This document shows, in pieces, positions 33,501-33,677 of a DNA stretch of 33,677 bases. The position numbers and the translations under genes are program-made. Origin of the DNA: Victivallales bacterium (GTDB taxonomy: Bacteria > Verrucomicrobiota > Lentisphaeria > Oligosphaerales > Oligosphaeraceae); assembly GCA_017548425.1 (NCBI GenBank), contig JAFZAB010000171.1, positions 1-33,677 on the forward strand. Direction: 5' to 3'. How positions within the stretch are numbered: position 1 is the first letter of the stretch; every line of letters begins with the position of its first letter. The notes under the pieces were generated by a model, which ran no database searches, had not been told where the DNA came from, and saw only the letters and a program-made list of their open reading frames with translations.

Positions 33501-33677
33501 GAACTTCCGCCAAGGCAATCTTGCCTTGCTTCGTGGCGTTTGGAAGCGCTTCAGCCGCGATGGCGGCGAATTTGTCTGACTGCTGCCAGCTGAGGGCGGC
33601 CTTCAGAACGTCGATGTCCGCCTTGTCCGTTGCGGCGGCGAGTTTTGCGACGAGTTCCTTGACGCCGTTGTCAACAC
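30523..33677 (-). CDS. HEAT-repeat, twin discoidin and twin DUF1080 protein (5' end missing)
   Basis: The reading frame stays open to the right edge, so the N-terminus lies outside the window; 1,050 residues are visible. From the edge to about 32,670 there are Ala-rich HEAT-like helical repeats. Two F5/8 type C (discoidin) domains follow, at about 32,270-32,665 and 31,827-32,240, each with the pattern PxWITVD then FYWDGxRxYxYNIEVS. Two DUF1080 (3-keto-disaccharide hydrolase, concanavalin-like) domains come last, at about 31,160-31,740 (FINLFNGKDFTGW) and 30,523-31,115 (YVPLFNGRDLTGW, ending LEFRNIYIKELK). The set suggests a large exported glycan-binding and sugar-derivative-cleaving protein. 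No signal peptide is visible because the start is missing. Confidence 0.9.
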   Translation of the reverse strand, partial: VDNGVKELVAKLAAATDKADIDVLKAALSWQQSDKFAAIAAEALPNATKQGKIALAEVLASRKAVAQSAPVFAMLAGDADEAKAALKALEVLAVPADTQKVLDFMLKTESASLRKGAQTVLTQVARVDEKAAQTVVAALKDASIGAKVILLQTMPKIGNAAALEAVVANLDTQDADLKNAAVRALADWPTFDAAPALEKIAAQKDNAVHRVLALRGLIRVSALKEGKSPAQIVANLKKAQALCINNDEQKLILSAIGDIRSDEALKDIVIPAFENPELVAEASVAATNIACSRNNNDRGLLTLPARTALEQVIAKSGNDDLKAKAQAQLGKFPPAGVNVAFGKPVKTSCPQQGNHSPEKAVDGIIDRDASWFGNQWPSWITVDLEQPETINFIKPTFYWDGTRYYTYNIEVSDDNQNWKKVVDMAANKAVATEQGIAHAIIPAVKARYVRLNILKNSVNEAVHLVELEVFSLTGKQPKAAGPNLLLRQPVTAGSQQEEHYSPDRLTDGKIGKTDGWHTDQCPTWITVDMQQVAEIDTARVIFYWDGSRTYSYNIEVSEDNQKWTKVADVPNNTVPADAQGFVHKFKPIKAQYVKLNVTKGVGPGPNGKYVHVVELEAYAAGKAPAQFPAAEKPVIKAPPLPPADKDGFINLFNGKDFTGWMGSVGGYGIEEGGIMFCDPKKGGKILTQWQFSDFELHFDFLLSLGANNGLAVRAPEEGDPAYVGMELQIIDNEGYKKHKGGLAPWQHHGSIYGVVPAKQGALKPAGEWNHEYVLAKGTHIKVIVNDQVIVDADIANIQETADGKGRAKHPGLDRRTGHIGWLGHGDLVKFKNIRIKPLMPYEDEPINVAPEGYVPLFNGRDLTGWKGLLKGPADNPEVRAKMNAEQLAAAQKEADEVMRAHWKVVDGALHYDGKGRSLCTIKDYADFDMYCDWKITAGGDSGIYLRGAPQVQIWDPNQWKIGSGGLYNNQKNPSKALVIADNPIGQWNRFRVKMVGERVSVWLNGILVVDNTVMENYWNRRIPIYPSGQIELQHHGSHLEFRNIYIKELK

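Noticed and set aside
30184..33579. A 1,131-codon open frame on the plus strand opposite the DUF1080 protein and hisD.
   Set aside because: It has no domain signature and lies antisense to two clearly recognisable proteins. Codon bias against TTA, CTA and TCA in the true genes removes stops from this frame.

Overview
The window looks like ordinary chromosome from an anaerobic, carbohydrate-degrading, Gram-negative-type bacterium. Evidence includes a trimeric [FeFe] hydrogenase (hydC-hydB-hydA), amino-sugar catabolism genes under a LacI-family repressor, a secreted tannase-family esterase, an apolipoprotein N-acyltransferase, and a very large protein combining HEAT, discoidin (F5/8 type C) and tandem DUF1080 domains. 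This mix is typical of the PVC group. I infer a gut- or rumen-associated Lentisphaeria (Victivallales-like) or close relative, but no rRNA gene or marker phylogeny is available here. There are no rRNA or tRNA genes, CRISPR arrays, insertion sequences or phage genes.

Layout. 66-1646 (+): secreted tannase/feruloyl-esterase family protein, followed by a terminator. 1744-4475 (-): lacI-type regulator, nagB and a short nagA, with two identical-arm operators in front. 4657-8925 (-): hydCBA, ending in a strong terminator that lies next to the nag control region. 8926-9327: gene-free control and repeat region. 9328-12052 (-): HD-domain phosphohydrolase, ThuA-like protein and phenylacetate-CoA ligase, separated by short-period repeats. 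12117-21737 (-): mostly RNA metabolism and cell-envelope genes (RNB exoribonuclease, an S66 peptidase/esterase fusion, rRNA methyltransferase-like protein, cysS, ftsQ-like, rimO, miaA). 21784-22346 (+): a small Pro/Gln-rich lipoprotein with a structured leader and a terminator. 22345-27101 (-): three alpha/beta-hydrolase-fold proteins and lnt. 27147-30473 (-): argS, a duplicated hairpin repeat, and hisD. 30523-33677 (-): the HEAT/discoidin/DUF1080 protein, cut by the right edge.

How the parts fit together. NagB and NagA would turn GlcNAc-6-phosphate into fructose-6-phosphate, probably induced when the LacI-type repressor releases its two sites. Fermentation of sugars would yield NADH and reduced ferredoxin, which HydABC can oxidise together to H2. 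Lnt would finish maturation of lipoproteins such as the one at 21946. ThuA and DUF1080 families both point to sugar-derivative metabolism.

The more unusual signals are mostly non-coding. Several intergenic gaps hold degenerate tandem arrays of 7-, 8- or 9-bp units. A 101-bp double-hairpin element is duplicated before argS. The lipoprotein leader has mutually exclusive hairpins. Protein-level oddities are a NagA lacking its beta-sandwich, an LD-carboxypeptidase/esterase fusion, a tannase without its usual disulfide cysteines, and a hydrolase pair resembling exosortase-associated hydrolases 1 and 2.
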